NCBI RefSeq assembly: GCF_000166135.1
Contig: NC_014666.1
Span: 558,001-622,000, forward strand
Source of the DNA: Pseudofrankia inefficax
GTDB taxonomy: Bacteria; Actinomycetota; Actinomycetes; Frankiales; Frankiaceae
DNA: 64,000 bases
Reading direction: 5' to 3'
Below the pieces are notes generated by a model. The model searched no databases. It had not been told where the DNA came from and saw only the letters and a program-made list of their open reading frames with translations. Shown one piece after another: positions 30,721-39,508 of this stretch; the first letter of the stretch is position 1, and every line of letters begins with the position of its first letter. Both the position numbers and the translations under genes were made by a program.

Positions 30721-31677
30721 ATGCGACGGAGAACCGGGCCTGGTGTCTCTTCCGCGGCCGTCTGTGCGGCCGTCTGTGCGGCATTGTTGCTGGTCGGGCT
30801 GGCGGGCTGTGGGAGGGCCGGACACCGCGGGGAGGTGACCCGTCGCCTGGTCGTGGACGGCAGAACCCGGACGTTCACGCTGCACCGTCCGGCCGCGGCA
30901 CCCGCCGGGCGGCTGCTGCCGGTCGTCCTCGCCTTTCACGGCGGCTTCGGCAACGGGTCCGGGATGGCGGGGCTGACCCACCTCGACGCCGTCGCGGACC
31001 AGAACGGATTTCTCGCCGTCTACCCCGATGGCTATCAGCGCAGCTGGAACGACGGGCGGGGGAGCACCCCCGCCGACCGGGCCGGCGTCGACGACGTCGC
31101 CTTCGTCGCCGCGCTCATCGACGAGCTCGTCCGCGACGAGCGTGCCGACCCGCGGCGGGTGTACGCGACGGGCATCTCCAACGGCGGCATCTTCACCGAA
31201 CGACTCGGCTGCGAGCTGGCGGACCGGCTCGCGGCGATCGCGCCCGTCGCCGGGCCGATGCCGGCCGATCTCGTCGCCGGCTGCCGTCCGGCTCGCCCGA
31301 TCGGCGTCCTGGAGATCCACGGCACCGCCGACCCGATCGTCCCCTACTCGGGTGGGCACGTGAACGGACGCGGCGGTGGCGGGCAGGTGGCCTCCGTCGC
31401 CGCGACCGGCGAGCTGTGGCGACGGCTCGACGGCTGTGCCGCCCAACCTGACGTTCGCCCGGTGGCCGACCGCGTGTCAGACGGGACTCACCTTTCGGTG
31501 GCCACGGCCGTCGGGTGCCCGGACGGCGTCGGCGTCGTCGTGGACAGCTTCACCGGCGCCGGCCACACGTGGCCGAGCGGCCGCCAGTATCTGCCGAAAG
31601 CGCTCATCGGCAGGACCAGCCGTCAGCTCGACGCCAGCCGGGCCATCTGGGCCTTCTTTGCCGACTACCACCGTTAG
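30721..31677 (+). CDS. LpqC-like secreted lipoprotein esterase (PHB-depolymerase/feruloyl-esterase family)
   Basis: A 318-residue alpha/beta hydrolase from ATG 30721; GTG 30703 is an alternative. The signal peptide ends in lipobox VGLAGCG. The catalytic triad is visible: Ser in ATGISNGG, Asp in EIHGTADPIVPY, and His in TGAGHTWPSG. The oxyanion region is VVLAFHGGFGNG. The family hydrolyses short polyester or feruloyl esters outside the cell; the natural substrate is unknown. It ends 15 nt before the convergent gene at 31693, with no hairpin between. Confidence 0.88.
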   Translation: MRRRTGPGVSSAAVCAAVCAALLLVGLAGCGRAGHRGEVTRRLVVDGRTRTFTLHRPAAAPAGRLLPVVLAFHGGFGNGSGMAGLTHLDAVADQNGFLAVYPDGYQRSWNDGRGSTPADRAGVDDVAFVAALIDELVRDERADPRRVYATGISNGGIFTERLGCELADRLAAIAPVAGPMPADLVAGCRPARPIGVLEIHGTADPIVPYSGGHVNGRGGGGQVASVAATGELWRRLDGCAAQPDVRPVADRVSDGTHLSVATAVGCPDGVGVVVDSFTGAGHTWPSGRQYLPKALIGRTSRQLDASRAIWAFFADYHR

Positions 31678-31692
31678 GCGTCGGTTGATTCG

Positions 31693-32928
31693 TTACTCGG
31701 GCTTGGACGGCACGACGGCGTAGCCGAGAATCCGGATGCCCAGGCGCGCGAGGTCCGTGTCGGTCAGACCGGCGGACTGGCCGGCGGCGCGCAGGAACGG
31801 CTTCACGTCCGTGGCGTCGACGAGCATCGCGTAGAGGCGCGTCGTGATCCCCGGGTATCCGCCGTAGCTCAGGTTGTAGGGCGGAACCGTGAAGCAGTTC
31901 TCATCGGTCGTCGGCAGGTCGTCGCCGGGGTAGAAGCGGCCGTTACCCCGGTTGTGGTCCCTTGTGGAGTCGGTCGTGCTGGGATCGGCCCACGCGGCGA
32001 AGACCAGCCGCGAACTGCGCGGGACCGGTCCGCTGAGCCGGCCTCCGAAGGCCAGCGACGGATGCCAGGCCGGGTAGTAGGTGTAGCGCAGCTCGGTGAC
32101 GCGCAGGCCGGCGGCGTCGGCCCCCGACTGGGCCACCACATCGGCCCTGGTCTGGAGCGGCAGGGAGTAGCAGCCCCTGGCGACGGGGGCCGGGCCGCGC
32201 GCCGCCGGGCTCTGGTCGATGCGGGGCGGGCCGATCCCGCCGACCGGCCAGGCCGCGCCGGGACCGCCGGGCCCCAGCGGCGGGGCCTGGCCTGGAAGAA
32301 CGGGTCCAGGGCCCCCCGCCGGGGCGGCGTTCGTCGCGACCGGAGCGGACGGGGGCGCCGCGTCCCCGCGCACCGCGAAGTAGGTGATCAGCGCGGCGCC
32401 GGCGCTCGCGACGAGGGCGATGCCGGCGGCCAGGGACACCGTCCGCCAGGGTCCGGAACCGGACCGTCCCGGCCCCGCCGGCTGGCCCATCCCGGCGCCG
32501 CCCCGGGAACCGTCGAGCAGCGGGGAACCGCCGGTGACCCCAGCCAGGTTCGCCTCGGCCGCAGCGATCGGGTCCGCGTCGGTGTCGGTTCCCGCGAGAC
32601 CGTCACCGGGTCCGGCCGGGTGGGCGTCGTCGTCGGCGGCCAGCGAGGCGCCGGCCCGCTCGGAGCGGGTCCGGACCCGCCGCCAGGCCGCCAGCCAGAC
32701 GTCCCGGCGATGCGGGTCGTACGCCTCGACGATCAGGGTCAGGGTCTTCGCGGTCAGCCGTCTGCGCTCGTTGCGGACGTCGTTGACGGTGGTCTTGGAC
32801 AGCCCGGTCCGCCGCTCGACGGCCCGGTCGTAGGAGTCGCCCAGCAGGGCGAGCACGGCGGCGCGCAGCTCGTCCTCGGTCGACACCGACGCGGGGTCTG
32901 GCGCCGGCTCCACCTGCGGCTCCGTCAT
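31693..32928 (-). CDS. Membrane protein with N-terminal helix-turn-helix-like domain
   Basis: A 411-residue protein from ATG 32928, preceded by AAGGAG at good spacing. Residues 15-75 look like a small DNA-binding helical domain (RAVERRTGLSKTTVNDVRNERRRLTAKTLTLIVEAY), similar to N-termini of many actinobacterial membrane regulators. A disordered linker, one transmembrane helix (TVSLAAGIALVASAGAALITYFAV, about residues 160-185), a Pro/Gly-rich stretch and an external domain of about 190 residues follow. That domain starts GCYSLPLQTRADVV and has a second Cys in ENCFTVPP. I do not recognise the external domain. The layout suggests a one-component sensor or a cell-envelope protein with a cytoplasmic DNA-binding head. 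Confidence 0.7.
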   Translation of the reverse strand: MTEPQVEPAPDPASVSTEDELRAAVLALLGDSYDRAVERRTGLSKTTVNDVRNERRRLTAKTLTLIVEAYDPHRRDVWLAAWRRVRTRSERAGASLAADDDAHPAGPGDGLAGTDTDADPIAAAEANLAGVTGGSPLLDGSRGGAGMGQPAGPGRSGSGPWRTVSLAAGIALVASAGAALITYFAVRGDAAPPSAPVATNAAPAGGPGPVLPGQAPPLGPGGPGAAWPVGGIGPPRIDQSPAARGPAPVARGCYSLPLQTRADVVAQSGADAAGLRVTELRYTYYPAWHPSLAFGGRLSGPVPRSSRLVFAAWADPSTTDSTRDHNRGNGRFYPGDDLPTTDENCFTVPPYNLSYGGYPGITTRLYAMLVDATDVKPFLRAAGQSAGLTDTDLARLGIRILGYAVVPSKPE

Positions 32929-33167
32929 CAGGTCGCGCTCCTTCGTGTCAGGTCCGACGAGACGCCGCCGTCGTCGAGCGCACGCCGCCGGCCGGTCGTC
33001 CGGTGCCCGGGTGGCGGACACGAGACGTACCTGTCGCGGGGGATTCTCCCAGTCTGGCCGGCGAAACAGGACGGGACGGGACAGCCGGGACGTCGTGTCG
33101 CCCGAAGGAGTGTTGTCGCAGCGTGGCGGGTGGATAACCTCGCTTCGCGGCACGGGGGGCCGCCGGT

Positions 33168-33210
33168 GGCCGGTCGCCGACCTCGGGAGTCTCGGGGTCG
33201 GTGGCCGGCC
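33168..33210 (-). terminator. Hairpin downstream of the photolyase operon
   Basis: GGCCGGTCGCCGACC (33168-33182) pairs with GGTCGGTGGCCGGCC (33196-33210) with two non-Watson-Crick positions, around a 13-nt loop. It lies 80 nt past the photolyase stop. It is the only clear structure in the 362-bp gap 32929-33290, which otherwise must hold the promoter of the gene starting at 32928. Confidence 0.5.
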
Positions 33211-33290
33211 ACGCGGCTTTCCAGCCCCCACCGCGCGAGGTCGCCGCGGGTTCTGGCCCACGGGCACGGCAGCCGGCCGCTCCGCGGCGG

Positions 33291-34634
33291 TCAGAACTGC
33301 TCCGAGGTCAGCCGTTCCGGCAGGATCGGCAGGGGCTCCGGGTAGTCGAGCGCGGCCCGCTCGCGGTCGGGCAGCCGCCACGGCCGGTGGACCTGGCGCC
33401 CCGGCAGGCCAGCCAGCTCCGGCACGTGCCGGCGGACGTAGACGCCGTCGGGGTCGAACCGCTCGGCCTGGCGCAGCGGGTTCAGGACGCGCCCTGGCCG
33501 GGTGTCGGTGCCGGTACCCGCGACCCACTGCCAGTTGAGGCTGTTGTTCGCCACGTCCGCGTCGAGCAGGTGCTCGGTGTAGTGGGCCGCGCCGGCGCGC
33601 CAGTCGAGGCCGAGGGTCTTCGTCAGGAAGCTCGCGGTGATCATCCTGGCCCGGTTCGGCAGCCAGCCCTCGGTCAGCAGCTGGCGCATGCCGGCGTCGA
33701 CGATGGGGATGCCGGTGTGACCGGAGCGCCAGGCGTCCAGCGCCGCCGGGTCGTCGCGCCAGGTCCGGTGCGCGTCGCGGTAGTCCTCGTGCGCGGCGGC
33801 CGGCCGGGCGGCGAGGAGCTGGTGGAAGAAGTCGCGCCAGGCGAGCTGGCGGACGAAGTCGCGGGCGGCGTCGCCTGTTCCGGCCTGGGTCGCCAGCTCC
33901 AGGGCCGACAGGCAGCCCAGGTGCAGATAGGGCGACAGTCGGGACGTGGCGTCCGCCGCGAGCTGGTCTCGGCGCTCGTCGTAGACCTCGACGCCCTCGC
34001 GCAGCCATTCCTCCGCTCGCCGCCGGCCCACCGTCTCGCCGCCGTGGAAGCCGCCACCCGCGGACTCGCCGCCCGCCGGCCCGCCGATGGGCGGCAGCGC
34101 GCCCGGGTCGACCGCCGGCAGCCGGAGACGGGCCGGCGGTGCGATGACGCGTCGCCACCCGGCCGCCTCCCACCGTCGGTGGTAGGCGCCGAAGACGGCG
34201 TAGTGGTCCCGGCCGGCCGGGGTCACCCGGCCCGGCGCGACCACGACGTGCGCCTCGTCGTGGCAGTGCAGCGTCCGGCCGCGCTCCGCCAGCGCCGAGC
34301 GCAGCGCCGCCTCCCGCCGCTGCGCGTACCCCGAGCAGTCCGCGGCCAGGTGCACCGTGCCGGCGTCGACCTCGTCGGCCACCCGGCACACCTGCTCGAC
34401 CGGGTCGCCCGCCCGGACCACCAACCGCCCGCCCAGCTCCCGCAGCGAGCGGTCGAGGTCGGCGAGGCTCTCGGCGAGGAACCGCTCGCGGGCGCCGGTC
34501 GCGAAGCCGGACCGTGCCATCGCCGCGTCCAGCACGAACAGCGGCACCGTGTGCTCACCCGCCAGGGCGGCCGCGGTGAGCATCGGGTTGTCGTGCACGC
34601 GCAGGTCGCGGGTGAAGACGGCGAGCGTCGTCAC
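33291..34634 (-). CDS. phr: Deoxyribodipyrimidine photo-lyase, class I
   Basis: A 447-residue cryptochrome/photolyase protein. GTG 34634 overlaps the stop of the preceding SDR gene (GTGA) and gives TLAVFTRDLRVHDNPML at the N-terminus, the usual start. The antenna-binding Rossmann half is followed by the FAD domain with SRLSPYLHLGCLSALEL, WRDFFHQLLA, GIPIVDAGMRQL and NNSLNWQWVAGTGTDTRP. It repairs cyclobutane pyrimidine dimers using light. The adjacent SDR-DUF2867 gene is co-translated. Confidence 0.92.
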   Translation of the reverse strand: MTTLAVFTRDLRVHDNPMLTAAALAGEHTVPLFVLDAAMARSGFATGARERFLAESLADLDRSLRELGGRLVVRAGDPVEQVCRVADEVDAGTVHLAADCSGYAQRREAALRSALAERGRTLHCHDEAHVVVAPGRVTPAGRDHYAVFGAYHRRWEAAGWRRVIAPPARLRLPAVDPGALPPIGGPAGGESAGGGFHGGETVGRRRAEEWLREGVEVYDERRDQLAADATSRLSPYLHLGCLSALELATQAGTGDAARDFVRQLAWRDFFHQLLAARPAAAHEDYRDAHRTWRDDPAALDAWRSGHTGIPIVDAGMRQLLTEGWLPNRARMITASFLTKTLGLDWRAGAAHYTEHLLDADVANNSLNWQWVAGTGTDTRPGRVLNPLRQAERFDPDGVYVRRHVPELAGLPGRQVHRPWRLPDRERAALDYPEPLPILPERLTSEQF

Positions 34635-36118
34635 CACGGCTGGCCCACGGGCGCCGGGCGCTCGGCCGCGGCGGCGACGGTGTGTGCCATCCGGCCCAGG
34701 ACGAGACCGCGCACCGGAGCGAAGGATTTCCAGCAGAGTTGGCCGAGCAGGCCGTGTGGCTCGAAGATGGCCCGTTGCCGGTAGACGGAGCCCTGGGCGG
34801 CGGGGGCGGCGGACAGTTCGAGCCAGGCCCGTCCGGGCAGGCGAAGCTGCGCGCGCAGCCGGAGCCGGCGCGGCCGCTCGGCGTCCTCGACCCGCCAGCC
34901 GGAAAGCGGGGCGTCGGCGGCCCCGGCGGGCCGGACCAGCCGGCGGCGCAGGGCCTCGGCAGACCGGGTGACGCGGCCGGGCCGGGCCGCGACCGCCCGC
35001 GCGGCGGGGATGACGTGCCGGCCGTTCTCGGCGCCGACGGTCTCGATCACCTGCCACAGCCGCGTCGGGTCCGCGGCCGTGGCCAGCTCGCGTACGTCCT
35101 GGTAGACGGTCCCGCCGGACCAGTCCGGGTCGGTCGGCAGCGGGTCGGACGGCGGGAGCGAGCGGGTCCGTGGTGTCGTCGCCCGGGCCCAGCGCGACGG
35201 CACGTCGGCCTCCCTGGTCCTGGCCAACGCCAGCGCGACGGCGTCGTCGTAGCCGGTCAGGCCGCTGGCCGGGTCGGGCACGTAGGCGGCGAGGTCGTGG
35301 TCGCGGCAGACGACCTCGTGGACGAGTGAGGAGATCAGCGGGACGGCGATGCTGCGCGGGACCGGCGTCACGAGGTTGACCCACTGGGCCGACAGCCACG
35401 GGGTGAGCAGCGGGACGGGGACCACGACCCGGCGCGGTAGGCCGGCGACGGTCGCGTAACGGCGCATCATCTCCCAGTACGTCAGGACATCGGGCCCGCC
35501 GATGTCAAAGCCACGGTTGACCTCGGCCGGTACCAGTTCGGCCGTCCGGGTCAGGTAGTAGAGCACATCACGGACGGCGATCGGCTGGACGCGCGACCGT
35601 ACCCAGCGTGGCGTGACCATGGCCGGGAGCCGTTCGGTGAGGTAGCGGAGCATCTCGAAGCTGGCCGAACCCGAGCCGATCACCACCGCGGCCCGCAGCA
35701 CCACGGTGGGCACCCCGGAGCCGAGCAGCGTCAGCCCGACCTCCTCGCGCGAGGCGAGGTGCGCCGATAGCCGCTGCCCGGCGGGGCTGATCCCGCCCAG
35801 ATAGATGATCCGGCGGACCCCGGCCTCGCGGGCCGCGCGCGCGACCGTCTGGGCCGCGGCGCGGTCGCGCTCGACGAAGTCCCGTTGGTGCAGGGAGTGC
35901 ACGAGGTAGTAGAGGACGTCCTGGCCCGCCAGCGCGGCGGCCACCTGGCCCGGGTCGCCGACGTCGGCCGTGACGAGGTCCACCTGGTCCAGCCACGGAG
36001 CACCCGCCAGCCGGTCGGGCCTGCGCGCGGCGGCCCGCACGGTGTGTCCTCGGGCGAGCAGCTCGGGGATGAGCCGGCTACCGATATAGCCGGTCGCACC
36101 CACCACGACGCATCTCAT
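34631..36118 (-). CDS. SDR-type NAD(P)-binding protein with C-terminal DUF2867 domain
   Basis: A 495-residue protein from ATG 36118, which gives the Rossmann start MRCVVVGATGYIGSRLI. An atypical SDR domain of about 320 residues contains DVLYYLVHSL, RIIYLGGISP and VVLRAAVVIGSGSASFEMLRYL. The C-terminal 170 residues form a DUF2867-type domain ending QLCWKSFAPVRGLVLGRMAH. The function of this two-domain family is not established; it is often near photolyase or carotenoid genes. Here it is translationally coupled to the photolyase, which suggests a shared light or stress response. Confidence 0.85.
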   Translation of the reverse strand: MRCVVVGATGYIGSRLIPELLARGHTVRAAARRPDRLAGAPWLDQVDLVTADVGDPGQVAAALAGQDVLYYLVHSLHQRDFVERDRAAAQTVARAAREAGVRRIIYLGGISPAGQRLSAHLASREEVGLTLLGSGVPTVVLRAAVVIGSGSASFEMLRYLTERLPAMVTPRWVRSRVQPIAVRDVLYYLTRTAELVPAEVNRGFDIGGPDVLTYWEMMRRYATVAGLPRRVVVPVPLLTPWLSAQWVNLVTPVPRSIAVPLISSLVHEVVCRDHDLAAYVPDPASGLTGYDDAVALALARTREADVPSRWARATTPRTRSLPPSDPLPTDPDWSGGTVYQDVRELATAADPTRLWQVIETVGAENGRHVIPAARAVAARPGRVTRSAEALRRRLVRPAGAADAPLSGWRVEDAERPRRLRLRAQLRLPGRAWLELSAAPAAQGSVYRQRAIFEPHGLLGQLCWKSFAPVRGLVLGRMAHTVAAAAERPAPVGQPW

Positions 36119-36285
36119 CCAGCAGTGCTTCCCCCCGCTGGTCGTCTCGACCGTGGCGGGCGGCGGGCCCGAACATTTTGACCGGATTGTTCGCGCACGG
36201 ACCGGCGCACGGACCGGTAGACCGGGCGCCACCCGGAGTAGACGAGGCGACCGCGCGGTAAACCCCCGGGTGGGAGGTCAGTGCG

Positions 36286-37533
36286 ATGGTGGGGACGGTC
36301 GAGTCGGGTGCGCGGGTGATCGAGCCGGACCGCAAGGTCACCGACCTGCTCGACGTCCTGCGCCAACACCTCGGCATGGACGTCGCGGCGCTGGCTATCT
36401 GGCAGGACCGGCAACTGGTCGTCCAGCTCTTCGCCGGTGACGGGCGGAGCTTCGGGCTTGTTCCCGGCATAACGATTCGGAATGGCGGCGAACTCTACCG
36501 GGACGTGCAGGATGAACGCATCCCCATGGTGTCCGGAAACGCCCATGGATACGCCCGTGCGCGGCATTCCTCCGCGCTGGACGAACTCGACGTCGGTGCC
36601 TACGCGATGACGACGCTGACCGACGGGCGCGACGAGCCGTACGGGCTGCTGTTCTGCCTGACGCACGAAGCCTGCCCGACGCTGCAGGAGCGCCACCAGC
36701 AGTTCGTCCAGCTCATCGCGACGTTCCTGCGGGACTCCCTGCTCGACCTGCGCGAGATGTGGCAGACCCGGAGCCAGATCTGGTCGGCGATCAGCGACGT
36801 CATCGACTCCGGCGGCCCGGGCATGGCGTTCCAGCCCATCGTGCGGCTCGACACGGGCGAGGTCGGTGCCGTCGAGGCCCTGGCCCGGTTCAGCGCCCGC
36901 AGTGGCGGCCGGATCCGCACCACCGAGGAATGGTTCCGCGACGCCCGCCTGGTCGGGCTGAGCACGGAGCTCGACCTGGCGGCGATCAGGCGTGCCGTCG
37001 CGGTGATTCCCGACCTTCCGCCGGGCCTGAAGCTGGCCGTCAACGCGTCGCCCAGCACGGTCGCCACCGTGCTGGGCGAGTTCGTCAAGGACCTGCCTCA
37101 CCGTGACCGTCTGATCATCGAGATCACCGAGCACGAGAACTACACCGCCGGGCCCGAGACCGTGCTCGCCGTGGGCCACCTGCGCGACCTGGGTGTTCGC
37201 ATAGCCATCGATGACGCCGGCACGGGCTATTCCGGCCTGGAGAAGCTCGTCCTGCTCCGGCCGGACGTCATCAAGATCGACCAGGTGCTGACCCGCGGCA
37301 TCGACGTTGATCCGGCCCGTCGGGCGCTGACCGCCGGGTTGGTCGCGCTCGCGGGGGAGATCGGCGGGACCGTCATCGCCGAGGGAATCGAGACCCGGAC
37401 GGAGCGGGACGCGATGCTGAGGTCGGGTGTCCACTACGGCCAGGGCTACTACCTCGGCATGCCGTCGCCGTCCTTGGTGCCGCGCACGCCGGCCTGGGTC
37501 GGCGTCGGCCCGAGCTGGCGCCGTGCGCCCTGA
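36286..37533 (+). CDS. GAF-like/EAL-domain cyclic-di-GMP phosphodiesterase
   Basis: A 415-residue cytoplasmic protein from ATG 36286, with GGGAGG just upstream. Residues 1-160 look like a GAF-type sensory domain. Residues 175-405 form an EAL domain with key residues intact: VEALARF, LAVNAS, IEITEHE, IDDAGTGYSG (Ala replaces the usual Phe of DDFGTG), VIKID, IAEGIET and GQGYYLG. It should hydrolyse c-di-GMP, with no GGDEF partner in the protein. It converges on the sulfotransferase gene, with a terminator hairpin between. Confidence 0.9.
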   Translation: MVGTVESGARVIEPDRKVTDLLDVLRQHLGMDVAALAIWQDRQLVVQLFAGDGRSFGLVPGITIRNGGELYRDVQDERIPMVSGNAHGYARARHSSALDELDVGAYAMTTLTDGRDEPYGLLFCLTHEACPTLQERHQQFVQLIATFLRDSLLDLREMWQTRSQIWSAISDVIDSGGPGMAFQPIVRLDTGEVGAVEALARFSARSGGRIRTTEEWFRDARLVGLSTELDLAAIRRAVAVIPDLPPGLKLAVNASPSTVATVLGEFVKDLPHRDRLIIEITEHENYTAGPETVLAVGHLRDLGVRIAIDDAGTGYSGLEKLVLLRPDVIKIDQVLTRGIDVDPARRALTAGLVALAGEIGGTVIAEGIETRTERDAMLRSGVHYGQGYYLGMPSPSLVPRTPAWVGVGPSWRRAP

Positions 37534-37541
37534 CGGTGGGG

Positions 37542-37580
37542 CCGCCGGGCGGCGAGCGTGGGGGCACCGCCGCCCGGCGG
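37542..37580. terminator. Hairpin terminator between convergent genes
   Basis: CCGCCGGGCGGCG (37542-37554) pairs perfectly over 13 bp with CGCCGCCCGGCGG (37568-37580), leaving a 13-nt loop. It begins 9 nt after the EAL gene stop and can also serve the sulfotransferase gene ending at 37658. Confidence 0.78.
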
Positions 37581-37657
37581 GTCTCCCGTCTGTCGGCCGG
37601 GTCTGGTGGGGGTGAGATCCGGCCAGGCAGTCGCGGGGAGTGCTGTTGGAGCGGTTT

Positions 37658-38332
37658 CTAACTCTTCGATGCCTCGTCGCCGGCGGCGGCCGCGAGCGCT
37701 GCCGTGGCGAGCCTGGTCTGGTGCGTGGTGGTGAAGAAGTCCTGGTCGTTGGCGCGGGGGAACGGGGTCGCCGGGACCGGGACGTCGAGGAACGCGCAGA
37801 GCGGGCCCCAGCCCTCGGCCACGTCGAAGATCAGCAGCCGGTCGCCGGGGATCTGGGCGCGGACGGCCTCGATGTGCTCGGCGAAGATCCGCAGGGCGGT
37901 CTCCCGGTCCGGGACCTCGCCGCCGAACACGCCGTCCATCGTCACCCTTCTGATCATTGTGATCAGAGGAAGGACTTCCGGCGGAACCTGCGCCGGCACA
38001 TTCGAGATTGCCCGAAAGACCGTGTTGCACATGCTCTCGTACCACTGCTCCGGATCGCGGAAGGTGAGAATCACCTTGGCTTCCGGGAAGTGCGCCGTGA
38101 GCTCCCGCCAGAAACGGGCACCGGGCCAGTCGACGGTCGACCGGTAGCCGTCATAGATGGCATCCCAGTCGACCGGCCTTCCGTCCGCCGCCTGGATCCA
38201 GTCGACCGCGGTCTCCCGGTGCGCGATCACCTCGTCGCCGTGGTGACAGGGGCCGAAGCCGAGCTGTTCGAGCGCGGATTTGAGTGACAGTGTTCCGGTC
38301 CGCCCGAATCCGACGCCTATGATGTCGAGCAT
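37658..38332 (-). CDS. Sulfotransferase-family protein
   Basis: A 224-residue protein from ATG 38332, with a strong AGGAGG immediately upstream. The N-terminal loop GVGFGRTGTLSLKSALEQLG corresponds to the PAPS 5'-phosphosulfate-binding loop. VILTFRDPEQWYESM is the 3'-phosphate region, and CAFLDVPVPATPFPRAND the C-terminal motif of this bacterial group. Members transfer sulfate from PAPS to an unknown hydroxyl acceptor. It is apparently monocistronic. The 207 bp upstream contain no other gene. Confidence 0.85.
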   Translation of the reverse strand: MLDIIGVGFGRTGTLSLKSALEQLGFGPCHHGDEVIAHRETAVDWIQAADGRPVDWDAIYDGYRSTVDWPGARFWRELTAHFPEAKVILTFRDPEQWYESMCNTVFRAISNVPAQVPPEVLPLITMIRRVTMDGVFGGEVPDRETALRIFAEHIEAVRAQIPGDRLLIFDVAEGWGPLCAFLDVPVPATPFPRANDQDFFTTTHQTRLATAALAAAAGDEASKS

Positions 38333-38539
38333 TTTCCTCCTCCTTCGTCCTCCTCATGCGCCAACGCCGCCGGTGGCGATTGTCGCGATGGTAGCGTTTT
38401 GGGTGATTAGCTCTGAAAGGCAGGGTTCAGGGGCATCTGTCCGGTGATCCTGTTGGCTTGCCCGAGGGCCGGACCGGCTCGGCGGTGGCGGTGGGGTGTC
38501 GGCCGGTTGCCGCTACGAGGTCCTGAGCGAGGCATTCGC

Positions 38540-39508
38540 CTACGCGGTGGCGGCGGAACGTCGCCAGGCGTCTGCGGCGAGAAGCTCGGCGACCAGGGTC
38601 TCGGTGAGCAGCCGGACGCCGTCGTCCTCGTCATGCCGATACCGCAGCGTGTACGCGGCGTCCGGGGCCGGCGCGCCGACGGCGACGACCGTGCTGCCGC
38701 GCTCCTTCGTCCACCGGAACAGCTCGGGCTCCCAACGGGAACCGCCGCACAGCAGCAGCCGGTAGTCGGTGGTTTTGGTGAGATAGACGTCGACGTGGCT
38801 CCAGTCGCCGGTCTCGCAGGCAACCGCCGGCAGCCGTGGTCCTTCACGCAGCATCAGGGCCGACTGCTGCGCGGACGACAACCGGCGGGCCGGCGCCGCG
38901 ACATGGGTGCCGTGCGGGCCGAGCAGCAGCTCGGCGGTCGTCGCCAGCCAGGTATCCCGCCGGGCCAGCAGGTCCTCCGTCGCTTCGGCCGCCTTCCCGA
39001 CCGTCTCCGGCCACGGCGTCCGGCCGGCGAGAGCGGGCAGGGCGAGCAGGGTGGCCAGGGTGTGCTGGAAGGAGCGGCACGCGACGCCGCCCAGCTCCGT
39101 GCCGGCGAGCATCGGCACGGCGACGTCGCACGACGACTCCAGCTCGCTGCCGGCCCGGTTGGTCAGCGCGACGAAGGTGACCGCGCCTCCCGGATCGGCG
39201 TCCCGCAGCCTGCGGACGGCGTCGAGGGTCTCGGTCGACCCGCCGGACGCGGACACCGCGATCACCAGCGTGCCGGGCCGCGGCCGGGGCAGGAGGTCAT
39301 TGCTGGCGATCTCGGCGACGGCGGGCGTGCCGGCCGCCCGCAGCCGGGCCGCCACGACACCGCCGGCGTAGTGCGACGAGCCCATCCCGAGCAGCAGGAT
39401 CGGCCGGTCGGTGTCGACGCCGGCCCACAGGTGGCCGAGCTGGGCCGACAGCTCGCGCAGCCGCGCCGGCTTCGCCTCGAGGTCCGCTTGGAACAGCTCG
39501 GCGTCCAT
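38540..39508 (-). CDS. SIS-domain sugar isomerase-like protein
   Basis: A 322-residue protein from ATG 39508, overlapping the kinase stop by one base. Two SIS (sugar isomerase) modules are visible: GMGSSHYAGGVVAARL with TLVIAVSASGGSTETLDAVRRLRD, then the second half from about residue 180. This resembles the isomerase part of glucosamine-6-phosphate synthase and AgaS-type proteins. As the last gene of the MGT-kinase-SIS operon it probably acts on a phosphorylated amino sugar or hexose made by the kinase; this is inference from context. Confidence 0.85.
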   Translation of the reverse strand: MDAELFQADLEAKPARLRELSAQLGHLWAGVDTDRPILLLGMGSSHYAGGVVAARLRAAGTPAVAEIASNDLLPRPRPGTLVIAVSASGGSTETLDAVRRLRDADPGGAVTFVALTNRAGSELESSCDVAVPMLAGTELGGVACRSFQHTLATLLALPALAGRTPWPETVGKAAEATEDLLARRDTWLATTAELLLGPHGTHVAAPARRLSSAQQSALMLREGPRLPAVACETGDWSHVDVYLTKTTDYRLLLCGGSRWEPELFRWTKERGSTVVAVGAPAPDAAYTLRYRHDEDDGVRLLTETLVAELLAADAWRRSAATA

